A stretch of DNA of 5,366 nt from Flavobacteriaceae bacterium (GTDB lineage: Bacteria; Bacteroidota; Bacteroidia; Flavobacteriales; Flavobacteriaceae): the NCBI GenBank assembly GCA_008081325.1, contig VMCO01000115.1, positions 1 to 5,366 on the forward strand. The letters run 5' to 3'. A program made the translations under genes and the position numbers. A model generated the notes under the pieces. That model saw only the letters and a list, made by a program, of their open reading frames with translations. It was not told the origin of the DNA and did not search any database. This document shows positions 1 through 5,366 of this stretch, piece by piece. Positions within the stretch are counted from its first letter, which is position 1. Each line of letters begins with the position of its first letter.

Positions 1-108
1 GTGATAATCTTTCGAGTATTAATTGTTTTAAATCAGTTGATTTCAGAGAAATTTCCAAAAGCAGCAGTAGCTATGTATCCTCAATTGAAAACAACCATAA
101 ATCTTTAA
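1..108 (+). CDS. C-terminal end of an unidentified protein (5' truncated by window edge)
   Basis: The frame beginning at base 1 stays open for 35 codons and ends with TAA at 106-108. It is preferred over the competing open frame (3-128) because its G+C by codon position falls in the order expected of a coding frame: I counted about 40%, 26% and 23% at positions 1, 2 and 3. The visible residues include a hydrophobic start (VIIFRVLIVL) followed by a polar tail ending TTINL. No family is recognisable from so short a piece. It ends 10 bp before the mltG start on the same strand, so the two genes could be co-transcribed. The function is unknown, and I do not assign one from neighbourhood alone. 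Confidence 0.5.
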   Translation: MIIFRVLIVLNQLISEKFPKAAVAMYPQLKTTINL

Positions 109-118
109 TTCAATTACA

Positions 119-1156
119 ATGTACATAAGAAGAATATTGATATTGACTGCAGCAATTGGTCTTATTTTTATGGGTTCATTTGCTTTTTATGTATACAAAG
201 TAATGTTTATGTCAAATACATCTTTTGAAGGCGATTTTGAATATATTTTTATAAAATCTGATACATCATACGACCAATTTTTAAATCAACTAGATTCTTA
301 TTTGTTAAGTGTTGACGACTTCAATGTACTAGCTAAAAGAAAGAAATATGGTGTTAGGCCTGGAAAGTATAGAATAAATAAAGGGATGAGTAATAATGAT
401 ATTATAAACACATTGAGGTCAAATAACATTACGGTTAATGTAATTTATAATAATGTAAATGACTTAAATGATCTAGCTGGAAAAATTTCAAATCAAATTG
501 AAGCAGACAGTATATCATTTTTAAATTCATTCAAAACTGGTTTTTTCATTGAAAAGGGCTTTGATGAAAAAAACATCTTATCAATGTATATTCCCAATAG
601 TTATAATTTTTTCTGGAATACCAGTGCTGAAAAGTTTAACGAGAGAATGTTTGAGGAGTACACAAAATTCTGGCAAAAGAACAACAGAATTGAAAAAGCA
701 AATAAAATTGGATTATCAAAAATAGAAGTAATGATACTTGCTTCAATAGTTTACGAAGAATCAAAACAAAATATTGATTTACGTAAAATCGCAGGAGTTT
801 ATATAAATAGATTAAATGATAATTGGAAATTAGGTGCTGACCCAACAGTAAAATTTGCTGCGTATCAGATGGATGAATATAAAAACACAATTATTAGACG
901 GGTATTGAATAAGCATCTAAAAATAGATTCCCCTTATAACACATACAAATATTACGGTTTACCCCCAGGAATAATTTCAATGCCTTCAATTCAAGCAATT
1001 GATGCAGTTTTAAATTATGAAAAACATAACTACTATTTTTTTGCAGCTGACCCCAGTAATCCCGGATACCACAGTTTTGCCAGAACTCTTTCTGAGCATA
1101 AAAGAAATGCGCGTAAGTTTCACAGGTATTTGAATAGTAAAGGAATTAAAAAGTAA
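119..1156 (+). CDS. mltG: Endolytic murein transglycosylase MltG (YceG family)
   Basis: MltG is an inner-membrane lytic transglycosylase that cleaves nascent glycan strands and is thought to terminate peptidoglycan polymerisation. The 345-residue protein starts with a short basic N-terminus (YIRR) and a single membrane segment at about residues 5-27, leaving the rest in the periplasm. Residues about 40-105 fit the LysM-like region, including the RPGKYRI and SNNDIINTLR stretches. The catalytic YceG domain follows: MYIPNSYNFFWNTSAE (156-171), LASIVYEES (207-215) and LGADPTV (238-244). It continues with SPYNTYKYYGLPPGIISMPS (271-290) and HSFARTLSEHKRNA (318-331). By alignment with the ASIVEKET motif of the Escherichia coli enzyme, E214 should be the catalytic glutamate. 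The length is normal for the flavobacterial form and no defect is visible. The ATG at 119 puts the basic residues directly before the membrane helix; no Shine-Dalgarno sequence precedes it. Its 3' end overlaps the convergent methyltransferase gene by 11 bp. Confidence 0.95.
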   Translation: MYIRRILILTAAIGLIFMGSFAFYVYKVMFMSNTSFEGDFEYIFIKSDTSYDQFLNQLDSYLLSVDDFNVLAKRKKYGVRPGKYRINKGMSNNDIINTLRSNNITVNVIYNNVNDLNDLAGKISNQIEADSISFLNSFKTGFFIEKGFDEKNILSMYIPNSYNFFWNTSAEKFNERMFEEYTKFWQKNNRIEKANKIGLSKIEVMILASIVYEESKQNIDLRKIAGVYINRLNDNWKLGADPTVKFAAYQMDEYKNTIIRRVLNKHLKIDSPYNTYKYYGLPPGIISMPSIQAIDAVLNYEKHNYYFFAADPSNPGYHSFARTLSEHKRNARKFHRYLNSKGIKK

Positions 1157-1853
1157 CTAATCCTGAGTGAAAAACAAAAATAGTTGGTTCTTTTTCAAGT
1201 GTTTCTTTTTTTGATTTCCAATCCTTTACTTGCATTGTTTTTATTCTCTGATTTTTGGATCCAATATTTTGAGCCACACATAAAAAAGTATTATTACTTA
1301 GATTTCTTTTTAAGTCATCAAAGAGAGATTGATTTCTGTAGGGGGTTTCGATGAAAATTTGAGATTGATTGTTATTTTTAGAGTGAGTTTCTAGTGTTTT
1401 TATTTTTTTAGATCTTTTATTTTTATCAACAGGTAAGTATCCATTAAAACTAAAATTGTTTCCGTTTAACCCTGAACTCATCATTGCTAATAAAATCGAG
1501 GAGGGGCCAACCAGAGGAATAACATTAATATTATTTTCATGAGCATGCAAGATTAGCTTAGCTCCGGGATCGGCAATATTCGGACACCCAGCATCAGTTA
1601 ATAGTCCAATATTTTCACCTCTCATACATGGTTCTAATTGTTTTGATGTAATTATTGGGTCATCTTCTTCTAATACTTCAAAATTCTCATAATTAATTTC
1701 TTTATCAGGACAAATACGTTTTATAAATCTAAGGGATATCTTATCGTTTTCAACAACAAAATGATTGATTGAACTTATAATAACCTTATTAATTTCGGGG
1801 AAAACATTTTCCTCACTAATTGAGCTAGGGATTATGTAAAGACTTCCTTTAAT
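1146..1853 (-). CDS. RsmI-like SAM-dependent methyltransferase (tetrapyrrole methylase fold), probable ATT start
   Basis: This belongs to the tetrapyrrole-methylase superfamily, in the branch near RsmI, which 2'-O-methylates C1402 of 16S rRNA. In this shorter Bacteroidota form the substrate is inferred, not shown. Numbering from the ATT at 1853 gives 235 residues, matching my memory of the family length. Visible motifs are GSLYIIP (3-9), VVENDKISLRFIKRI (33-47), IGLLTDAGCPNIADPG (82-97), PLVGPSSILLAMMSSGLNG (113-131), FNGYLP (136-141), IFIETPYRN (166-174) and a C-terminal PTIFVFH. The reading frame is intact, but no ATG, GTG, TTG or CTG lies in frame between the upstream TAA, inside the dnaA 3' end, and the ATG at 1625. 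Starting at 1625 would delete 76 conserved residues. The ATT was chosen because the sequence after it (KGSLYIIP) aligns with the usual family N-terminus; an ATA at 1868 overlapping the dnaA stop is the alternative. It lies 11 nt after dnaA and is probably co-transcribed. Confidence 0.85.
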   Translation of the reverse strand: MKGSLYIIPSSISEENVFPEINKVIISSINHFVVENDKISLRFIKRICPDKEINYENFEVLEEDDPIITSKQLEPCMRGENIGLLTDAGCPNIADPGAKLILHAHENNINVIPLVGPSSILLAMMSSGLNGNNFSFNGYLPVDKNKRSKKIKTLETHSKNNNQSQIFIETPYRNQSLFDDLKRNLSNNTFLCVAQNIGSKNQRIKTMQVKDWKSKKETLEKEPTIFVFHSGLVTF

Positions 1854-1864
1854 ATTGAGTGGGT

Positions 1865-3292
1865 TTATACAGAGAGTTTTTTACCTAGGTCTTCAACAAA
1901 TTTTCTGAATTGTTTGTCTGTAGAAGATAGGTTGTCTACCGTTTTACAAGCATGTAATACTGTTGCATGATCTCTTTTTCCAATTTGAGATCCTATGCTA
2001 GCAAGTGATGCTTTTGTGTATTTTTTTGCAAAAAACATCGCTAGCTGTCTAGCTTGTACAATATGTCTTTTTCTTGTTTTAGATTGTAATGTTGGAATAT
2101 CCATTTGGAAATAATCTGAAACGATTTTTTGAATGTAATCGATAGACACTTCGCGTTTTGTATTCTTTACAAATTTTTCTATGATTTCTTTTGCAAGTGA
2201 TAAGTTGATTTCTTTTCTATTAAAAGAAGCTTGTGCAATAAGAGATATAATTGCTCCCTCAAGTTCACGCACATTACTTTTAATATTTTTAGCAACATAA
2301 TGTATGACTTCTTCATTCATTTCAATTCCATCCCTATATAATTTGTTATTTAGAATAGAAACTCTAGTTTCAAAATCAGGTTTTTGCAGTTCAGCAGAGA
2401 GTCCCCATTTAAATCTGGATAGAAGTCTTAGTTCAATGTCTTGCATATCTACCGGCGGCTTGTCACTAGTTAGAACCACTTGTTTTCCGTTTTGATGCAA
2501 GTGATTAAATATGTGGAAGAAAACATCCTGTGTTCCCGGTTTTCCAGAAAAGAATTGAATATCATCAATAATTAAAACATCAATTATTTGATAAAAATAA
2601 ATGAAGTCATTTCTGTTGTTCTTTTTTACCGCTTCGATGTATTGTTGAGTAAATTTTTCTGCTGTTGTATAAAGAACAGTTTTTTCTGGATATCTTTTTT
2701 TGATATCAATACCGATAGCGTTTGCTAAATGTGTTTTACCTAATCCAACTCCACCAAAAATTAAAAATGGGTTGAATGATGTTCCACCAGGTTTATTTGC
2801 AACCGCAATACCAGCATTTCTTGCTAGCCTGTTAGAATCACCTTCAAGGAAATTTTCAAATGTATAGTTAGGGTTAAGTTGAGATTCAACTTTCACATTT
2901 TTGATCCCAGGAATTACAAAAGGGTTTTTTAATTCTGGAACTGATCTATTTATTGGGGTAGTTGCATTTTGAGTTAAAATAGATGAAGAATTGGAGCTAG
3001 GGATTTTTTCTGTAAATGCTTGTGAATTTCCAAAAGTGTTTTCCATTTTTATAATGTAAACAAGCTTAGCATCATCACCCAGTGTTTTTTGTAATGCAAC
3101 CTTTAAAATTTTTACATAATGCTCCTCCAGCCATTCATAAAAGAATTTGCTTGGAACTTCAATGCTAAGAACTTTGTCGGCTAACTTTATTGCTTTAATT
3201 GGCTCAAACCAAGTTTTGTAAGCTTGTGGTTGGATGTTGTCTTTTATAAATTTAAGACAGTCAGACCACACAGAATTAGCATTTACATTCAT
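1865..3292 (-). CDS. dnaA: Chromosomal replication initiator protein DnaA
   Basis: DnaA is the cytoplasmic AAA+ ATPase that binds the replication origin, melts it and recruits the helicase. All four domains are present in 475 residues, a normal length. Domain I is at about 5-75 (VWSDCLKFIKDNIQPQAYKT region). A low-complexity S/T/N-rich linker at about 85-135 is domain II. The AAA+ domain III has Walker A GGVGLGKTH (180-188), Walker B LIIDDIQ (240-246), sensor I VVLTSD (272-277), the arginine-finger region LLSRFKWGL (290-298) and sensor II SNVRELEGA (339-347). Domain IV, from about 380 to the end, carries the DNA-binding signature RDHATVLHA (440-448). The ATG at 3292 gives the usual N-terminus with no extra leader. 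The gene is divergent from the thioesterase across 197 bp and is followed 11 nt downstream by the RsmI-like gene. No clear DnaA boxes were found upstream, so autoregulation is not supported by sequence here. Confidence 0.97.
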   Translation of the reverse strand: MNVNANSVWSDCLKFIKDNIQPQAYKTWFEPIKAIKLADKVLSIEVPSKFFYEWLEEHYVKILKVALQKTLGDDAKLVYIIKMENTFGNSQAFTEKIPSSNSSSILTQNATTPINRSVPELKNPFVIPGIKNVKVESQLNPNYTFENFLEGDSNRLARNAGIAVANKPGGTSFNPFLIFGGVGLGKTHLANAIGIDIKKRYPEKTVLYTTAEKFTQQYIEAVKKNNRNDFIYFYQIIDVLIIDDIQFFSGKPGTQDVFFHIFNHLHQNGKQVVLTSDKPPVDMQDIELRLLSRFKWGLSAELQKPDFETRVSILNNKLYRDGIEMNEEVIHYVAKNIKSNVRELEGAIISLIAQASFNRKEINLSLAKEIIEKFVKNTKREVSIDYIQKIVSDYFQMDIPTLQSKTRKRHIVQARQLAMFFAKKYTKASLASIGSQIGKRDHATVLHACKTVDNLSSTDKQFRKFVEDLGKKLSV

Positions 3293-3367
3293 CTATATAA
3301 AAAATTAAATTTTCGAAATTAGTCCAATTTTAGTTTAACATTGAATAATATTAGAACCAAAACGTGA

Positions 3368-3388
3368 GTAACAAATATGTAAACAAAT
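3368..3388. repeat. Tandem direct repeat GTAACAAAT / GTAAACAAAT upstream of dnaA
   Basis: The two copies occupy 3368-3376 and 3379-3388. They differ by one inserted A, and their starts are 11 bp apart, close to one helical turn. On the minus strand, the strand that carries dnaA, they read ATTTGTTTAC and ATTTGTTAC. They lie about 75-95 bp upstream of the dnaA start codon. The spacing would suit a protein binding one face of the helix, but no known operator is recognised and low complexity could produce such a pair by chance. Confidence 0.4.
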
Positions 3389-3393
3389 TTTTT

Positions 3394-3435
3394 AAAAAAA
3401 AAATTAAAATGGGTTGTTTTTTAAATTTTTTTTTT
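3394..3435. repeat. A/T-only imperfect inverted repeat around a G-containing loop
   Basis: The left arm is ten A, two T, four A (3394-3409). The right arm is six T, three A, ten T (3417-3435). The seven bases between (3410-3416) are TGGGTTG. The arms can pair along about 16 bp with one extra A and two extra T in the right arm. The structure sits in the middle of the dnaA upstream region and is preceded by six T (3388-3393), so the T-to-A step should also bend or destabilise the helix. It may be an easily melted or curved DNA site; function as a transcription terminator seems unlikely because the stem has no G-C pairs. Confidence 0.45.
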
Positions 3436-3489
3436 GGAGGTTTTAGTATTTGAAAAATTATCAGTTTTTTGATGTTTTTATTGTGAATT

Positions 3490-3894
3490 ATGAAAAATTT
3501 TTCTATTAAAATTAAAGTTCGTTATTGTGAGACTGATCAAATGGGTTTGGTTCATCATGGAAGTTATATAAATTATTTTGAAGAGGCTCGTATTTCGTGG
3601 ATTTCTAACTTAGGTTTTTCATACAGTGAAATGGAAAAGTCTGGAATTATTCTTCCTGTTTCTAAGCTAAACGTAAGTTATTTAAGACCAGCATACTTTG
3701 ACGATGATCTAGTTGTTAATGTTGAGCTTGCAGAGATGCCAACCTCAAGATTAATTTTTAATTATACAATAAAAAACAAAGATGAAGTGGTTGTTACCGG
3801 CACGACAGTTTTAGCGTTTTTGAATAAAGAAACCAAGAGACCTGTTAGATGTCCAGATTATATGTTAGAAAAAGTAACTTCTTTATTCAAGTAA
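3490..3894 (+). CDS. Acyl-CoA thioesterase, YbgC/FadM-like hotdog fold (4HBT family)
   Basis: This is a small cytoplasmic hotdog-fold thioesterase that hydrolyses an acyl-CoA; the chain length and natural substrate cannot be told from sequence. The 134 residues match the usual single-domain length. The family signature is at 10-34: VRYCETDQMGLVHHGSY followed by INYFEEAR. D16 is in the position of the catalytic aspartate of YbgC-type enzymes, next to the substrate-binding GLVHHGSY loop. The N-terminal helix ISWISNLGFSYSEMEKSGI and strands with LPVSKLNVSYLRPAYFDD follow, and the C-terminus ends KRPVRCPDYMLEKV, a typical Bacteroidota ending. The ATG at 3490 gives the expected length. A GGAGG at 3436-3440 lies 49 nt upstream, too far to serve this start. 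The gene is divergent from dnaA and its 3' end overlaps convergent ribD by 37 bp. No general thioesterase symbol can be assigned with confidence. Confidence 0.92.
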   Translation: MKNFSIKIKVRYCETDQMGLVHHGSYINYFEEARISWISNLGFSYSEMEKSGIILPVSKLNVSYLRPAYFDDDLVVNVELAEMPTSRLIFNYTIKNKDEVVVTGTTVLAFLNKETKRPVRCPDYMLEKVTSLFK

Positions 3895-4880
3895 TAAACA
3901 AGTTCGTCATCCCCAATATCAACTTTTTTTGATTCACTTAATTTTAAATTAGGACCTTTGATTCCGTCACCTAATTTTTCTTTTGTTTTAAAAACTCTCA
4001 TCTCGTCCCAAGTTTCAGAATCTATAAAATTTGATAATGTTTTGGTTCCGCCTTCAACAATAATTGAAAGAATTTTATCATCATAAAATTTGTCACACAT
4101 TTGTTTTACAATGTCTTTTTCAAAATCTATTTTCTCATTGTTTAGTGTGGTTACTTTTGATTCTTGATTGAAAATTTTATAATCCTTTTTAAACCCATTT
4201 TTTGACAATATATATATGTCACAATTCTTTCCTTCCCAGTCTCTAGTTGTTAACCTTGGATCGTCTTCACGAATGGTTTTTGCACCAACCAAAATAGCTT
4301 GCTCTTCACTACGCCATTTGTGAACCAGTTGTCTGGATTTTTTATTTGAAATCCAATATGGTTCATTTACATTTTTTTTAATGGGAGCAACAAATCCGTC
4401 AGCAGTTTCGGCCCACTTAAGAATTATATACGGCCTTTTATTTATAATGTAGCTTAGGAATCTTTTGTGATGTTCAATACACTCGTTTTTTAAAACCCCA
4501 GAGATTACTTCGACTCCATTTTCTTTTAGTCTTTCAATTCCTTTTCCACAGACAAGTGGGTTAGGATCTTTAATTCCAATAACAACTTTTTTAATTCCAC
4601 AAGCTATAATTTTATCTACACATGGTGGTGTTTTTCCATGATGACAACATGGTTCCAGTGTCACATATATTGTAGATTGTTTTAATAATGATTTGTCTTC
4701 AACTGAATTAATCGCATTGACCTCTGCATGATTTCCACCAGCCATAGACGTATAACCTTCTCCGATTATTTTATCATCAACTACTATACAAGAACCAACA
4801 CTAGGGTTTGGATAGGTGTTTCCTATTCCCAATTTACCAAGTTCAATGCATCTACTAATATATTTTTCGTGTATATTCAC
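3858..4880 (-). CDS. ribD: Bifunctional diaminohydroxyphosphoribosylaminopyrimidine deaminase / 5-amino-6-(5-phosphoribosylamino)uracil reductase RibD
   Basis: RibD catalyses the second and third steps of riboflavin synthesis: deamination of the pyrimidine made from GTP, then NADPH-dependent reduction of its ribosyl side chain. From a GTG at 4880 the protein is 340 residues. The deaminase domain (about 1-145) shows the zinc site: HAEVNAI (51-57, with H51 and catalytic E53) and LEPCCHHGKTPPC (75-87, with C78 and C87). The reductase domain (about 150-330) shows PYIILKWAETADGFVA (150-165), ILVGAKTIREDDPRLT (196-211) and the cofactor-region motif IIVEGGTKTL (273-282). The frame is open further upstream, with ATGs at 4955 and 4910. 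Those would add residues absent from the family's usual NIHEKYISRC-type N-terminus and would overlap the divergent GNAT gene, so GTG is preferred. No other riboflavin gene and no FMN-riboswitch-like structure was seen. The 3' end overlaps the thioesterase by 37 bp. Confidence 0.94.
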   Translation of the reverse strand: MNIHEKYISRCIELGKLGIGNTYPNPSVGSCIVVDDKIIGEGYTSMAGGNHAEVNAINSVEDKSLLKQSTIYVTLEPCCHHGKTPPCVDKIIACGIKKVVIGIKDPNPLVCGKGIERLKENGVEVISGVLKNECIEHHKRFLSYIINKRPYIILKWAETADGFVAPIKKNVNEPYWISNKKSRQLVHKWRSEEQAILVGAKTIREDDPRLTTRDWEGKNCDIYILSKNGFKKDYKIFNQESKVTTLNNEKIDFEKDIVKQMCDKFYDDKILSIIVEGGTKTLSNFIDSETWDEMRVFKTKEKLGDGIKGPNLKLSESKKVDIGDDELVYYLNKEVTFSNI

Positions 4881-4884
4881 ATTA

Positions 4885-4892
4885 CAAAAATA
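4885..4892 (-). promoter_or_regulatory. Possible Bacteroidota -7 promoter element for ribD
   Basis: On the minus strand this reads TATTTTTG, an exact match to the TAnnTTTG -7 consensus of Bacteroidota primary sigma factors. It ends only 4 nt before the GTG at 4880, so transcription would begin at about the first base of the start codon and the message would be leaderless. No TTG is found about 19 bp upstream; the nearest TTG is 12 bp upstream, too close. In DNA this A/T-rich a chance match is quite possible. Confidence 0.3.
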
Positions 4893-4898
4893 GTATAA

Positions 4899-5366
4899 AT
4901 GCTTCAACATAATGGATATAATATTAGGGTTATTGAGAAGAAAGATAACGAGCAAGTATGTAACGTTATAAAAGGAGTATTTTATGAGTTAGGATTACCA
5001 TTAGTTGGAACAGCATATGCAGATAAAGACACCTTAAGTATGTATGAGGCATACAAAGATTCAAGATCGATATATTATGTGGTTGAAAAGGAGGGATGTA
5101 TTTTGGGTGGTTGCGGAATTAAACAACTTAATGGTACTGATGAAAATATATGCGAACTACAAAAGTTTTATTTCCATAAATCACTTAGAGGAAAAGGGTT
5201 AGGTAAGTTTCTTTTAAAATTATGTTTAGATTTTGCTAAAGAGGTTAAGTATGATGTGTGTTATTTAGAATCAACCTCTGCATTGAAGACATCTCATCAT
5301 CTATATAAAATATTTGGTTTTGAAAATTTAAAAGGTTATGAGACAACTAGACTCTATGCATATTTA
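4899..5366 (+). CDS. GNAT-family N-acetyltransferase (3' end cut by window edge)
   Basis: GNAT enzymes transfer an acetyl group from acetyl-CoA to an amine; the acceptor cannot be inferred here. The visible 156 residues run from an ATG at 4899 to the window end with no stop. The family usually has about 160 residues, so little is likely to be missing. Visible features are an N-terminal YNIRVIEKKDNEQV (7-20), a substrate-side ELGLPLVGTAY (30-40), the central strand SIYYVVEKEGCILGGCGI (57-74) and CELQKFYFHKSLRGKGLG (85-102). The RGKGLG at 97-102 is the acetyl-CoA pyrophosphate-binding motif A. A C-terminal LYKIFGFE (135-142) matches motif B. It closely resembles the conserved flavobacterial GNAT commonly seen near core genes. 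It diverges from ribD with 18 bp between the two start codons, so its promoter must lie largely within the ribD 5' coding region. Confidence 0.9.
   Translation, partial: MLQHNGYNIRVIEKKDNEQVCNVIKGVFYELGLPLVGTAYADKDTLSMYEAYKDSRSIYYVVEKEGCILGGCGIKQLNGTDENICELQKFYFHKSLRGKGLGKFLLKLCLDFAKEVKYDVCYLESTSALKTSHHLYKIFGFENLKGYETTRLYAYL

Larger units (their letters stand above)
3293..3489. promoter_or_regulatory. A/T-rich divergent intergenic region between dnaA and the thioesterase gene
   Basis: I counted about 35 G or C bases in 197, near 18% G+C, clearly below the flanking genes. Promoters for both divergent genes must lie here or inside the genes. However, no exact match to the Bacteroidota -7 element (TAnnTTTG) was found on either strand; the closest plus-strand candidate, TAGTATTTG at 3444-3452, has one base too many between TA and TTTG. 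The region contains a tandem direct repeat (3368-3388) and an A/T-only inverted repeat (3394-3435), listed separately. Such sequence could serve as an origin-unwinding element, but without DnaA boxes an origin call would be a guess. Confidence 0.5.

Noticed and set aside
3..128. Open frame ending TAA at 126-128, overlapping the mltG start by 10 bp
   Set aside because: Its residue content is serine-rich low complexity and its codon-position G+C pattern (lowest at position 1) is wrong for coding. The frame ending at 108 fits much better.
636..890. 84-codon minus-strand open frame inside mltG
   Set aside because: It lies opposite the conserved catalytic domain of mltG and encodes a low-complexity L/F-rich product with no recognisable motif; it is a shadow frame.
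1865..1873. TTATACAGA, an 8 of 9 match to the DnaA-box consensus TTATNCACA
   Set aside because: A single imperfect match overlapping the dnaA stop codon; no cluster of boxes accompanies it, and one such match is expected by chance in A/T-rich DNA.
2304..2495. 63-codon plus-strand open frame inside dnaA
   Set aside because: It is antisense to the conserved AAA+ domain coding sequence of dnaA and has no family features.
3340..3348. Minus-strand TTATTCAAT as a possible DnaA box in the dnaA upstream region
   Set aside because: Two mismatches in the informative positions and no second box nearby, so neither an origin nor DnaA autoregulation can be claimed.
4881..4955. N-terminal extension of RibD from the ATGs at 4955 or 4910
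   Set aside because: The added residues (such as MLKHLYYFCN) do not belong to the family N-terminus and the extension would overlap the divergent GNAT gene; the GTG at 4880 fits the family start.
4880..4990. FMN riboswitch upstream of ribD
   Set aside because: Only 18 bp separate ribD from the divergent coding sequence and none of the conserved riboswitch elements is recognisable on the minus strand.

Overview
The window is low-G+C bacterial DNA, densely packed with housekeeping genes. It most likely comes from a member of the Bacteroidota, probably Flavobacteriia-like. The protein sequences resemble flavobacterial versions of each family, in particular MltG, DnaA, the short YbgC-type thioesterase and a 235-residue RsmI-like methylase. 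The starts generally lack a Shine-Dalgarno sequence, as is usual in that phylum. No mobile element, RNA gene, CRISPR array or phage gene was seen. This taxonomic call rests on recognition, not on a database search.

Layout from left to right: (1) positions 1-108 hold the last 35 codons of an unidentified plus-strand gene, then mltG (119-1156, plus), an endolytic murein transglycosylase. (2) A minus-strand pair runs leftward: dnaA (3292-1865), followed after 11 nt by an RsmI-like SAM-dependent methyltransferase that seems to start at a non-canonical ATT codon (1853-1146) and whose 3' end overlaps that of mltG by 11 bp. (3) A 197-bp intergenic region of about 18% G+C separates dnaA from a divergent plus-strand acyl-CoA thioesterase (3490-3894). 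It contains an A/T-only inverted repeat and a tandem direct repeat. (4) ribD (4880-3858, minus), the bifunctional riboflavin deaminase/reductase, converges on the thioesterase with a 37-bp 3' overlap. (5) A GNAT acetyltransferase (4899 onward, plus) diverges from ribD across 18 bp and runs off the right edge, probably only a few residues short of its end.

The genes act in separate core processes: cell-wall polymerisation (MltG), replication initiation (DnaA), probable rRNA modification (RsmI-like), acyl-CoA hydrolysis, and riboflavin synthesis (RibD). They do not form one obvious pathway. I found no convincing new biological system. The most interesting points are the missing canonical start codon of the methyltransferase, the structured A/T-rich region upstream of dnaA, and the very tight ribD/GNAT divergent junction, where ribD may be translated from a leaderless GTG.
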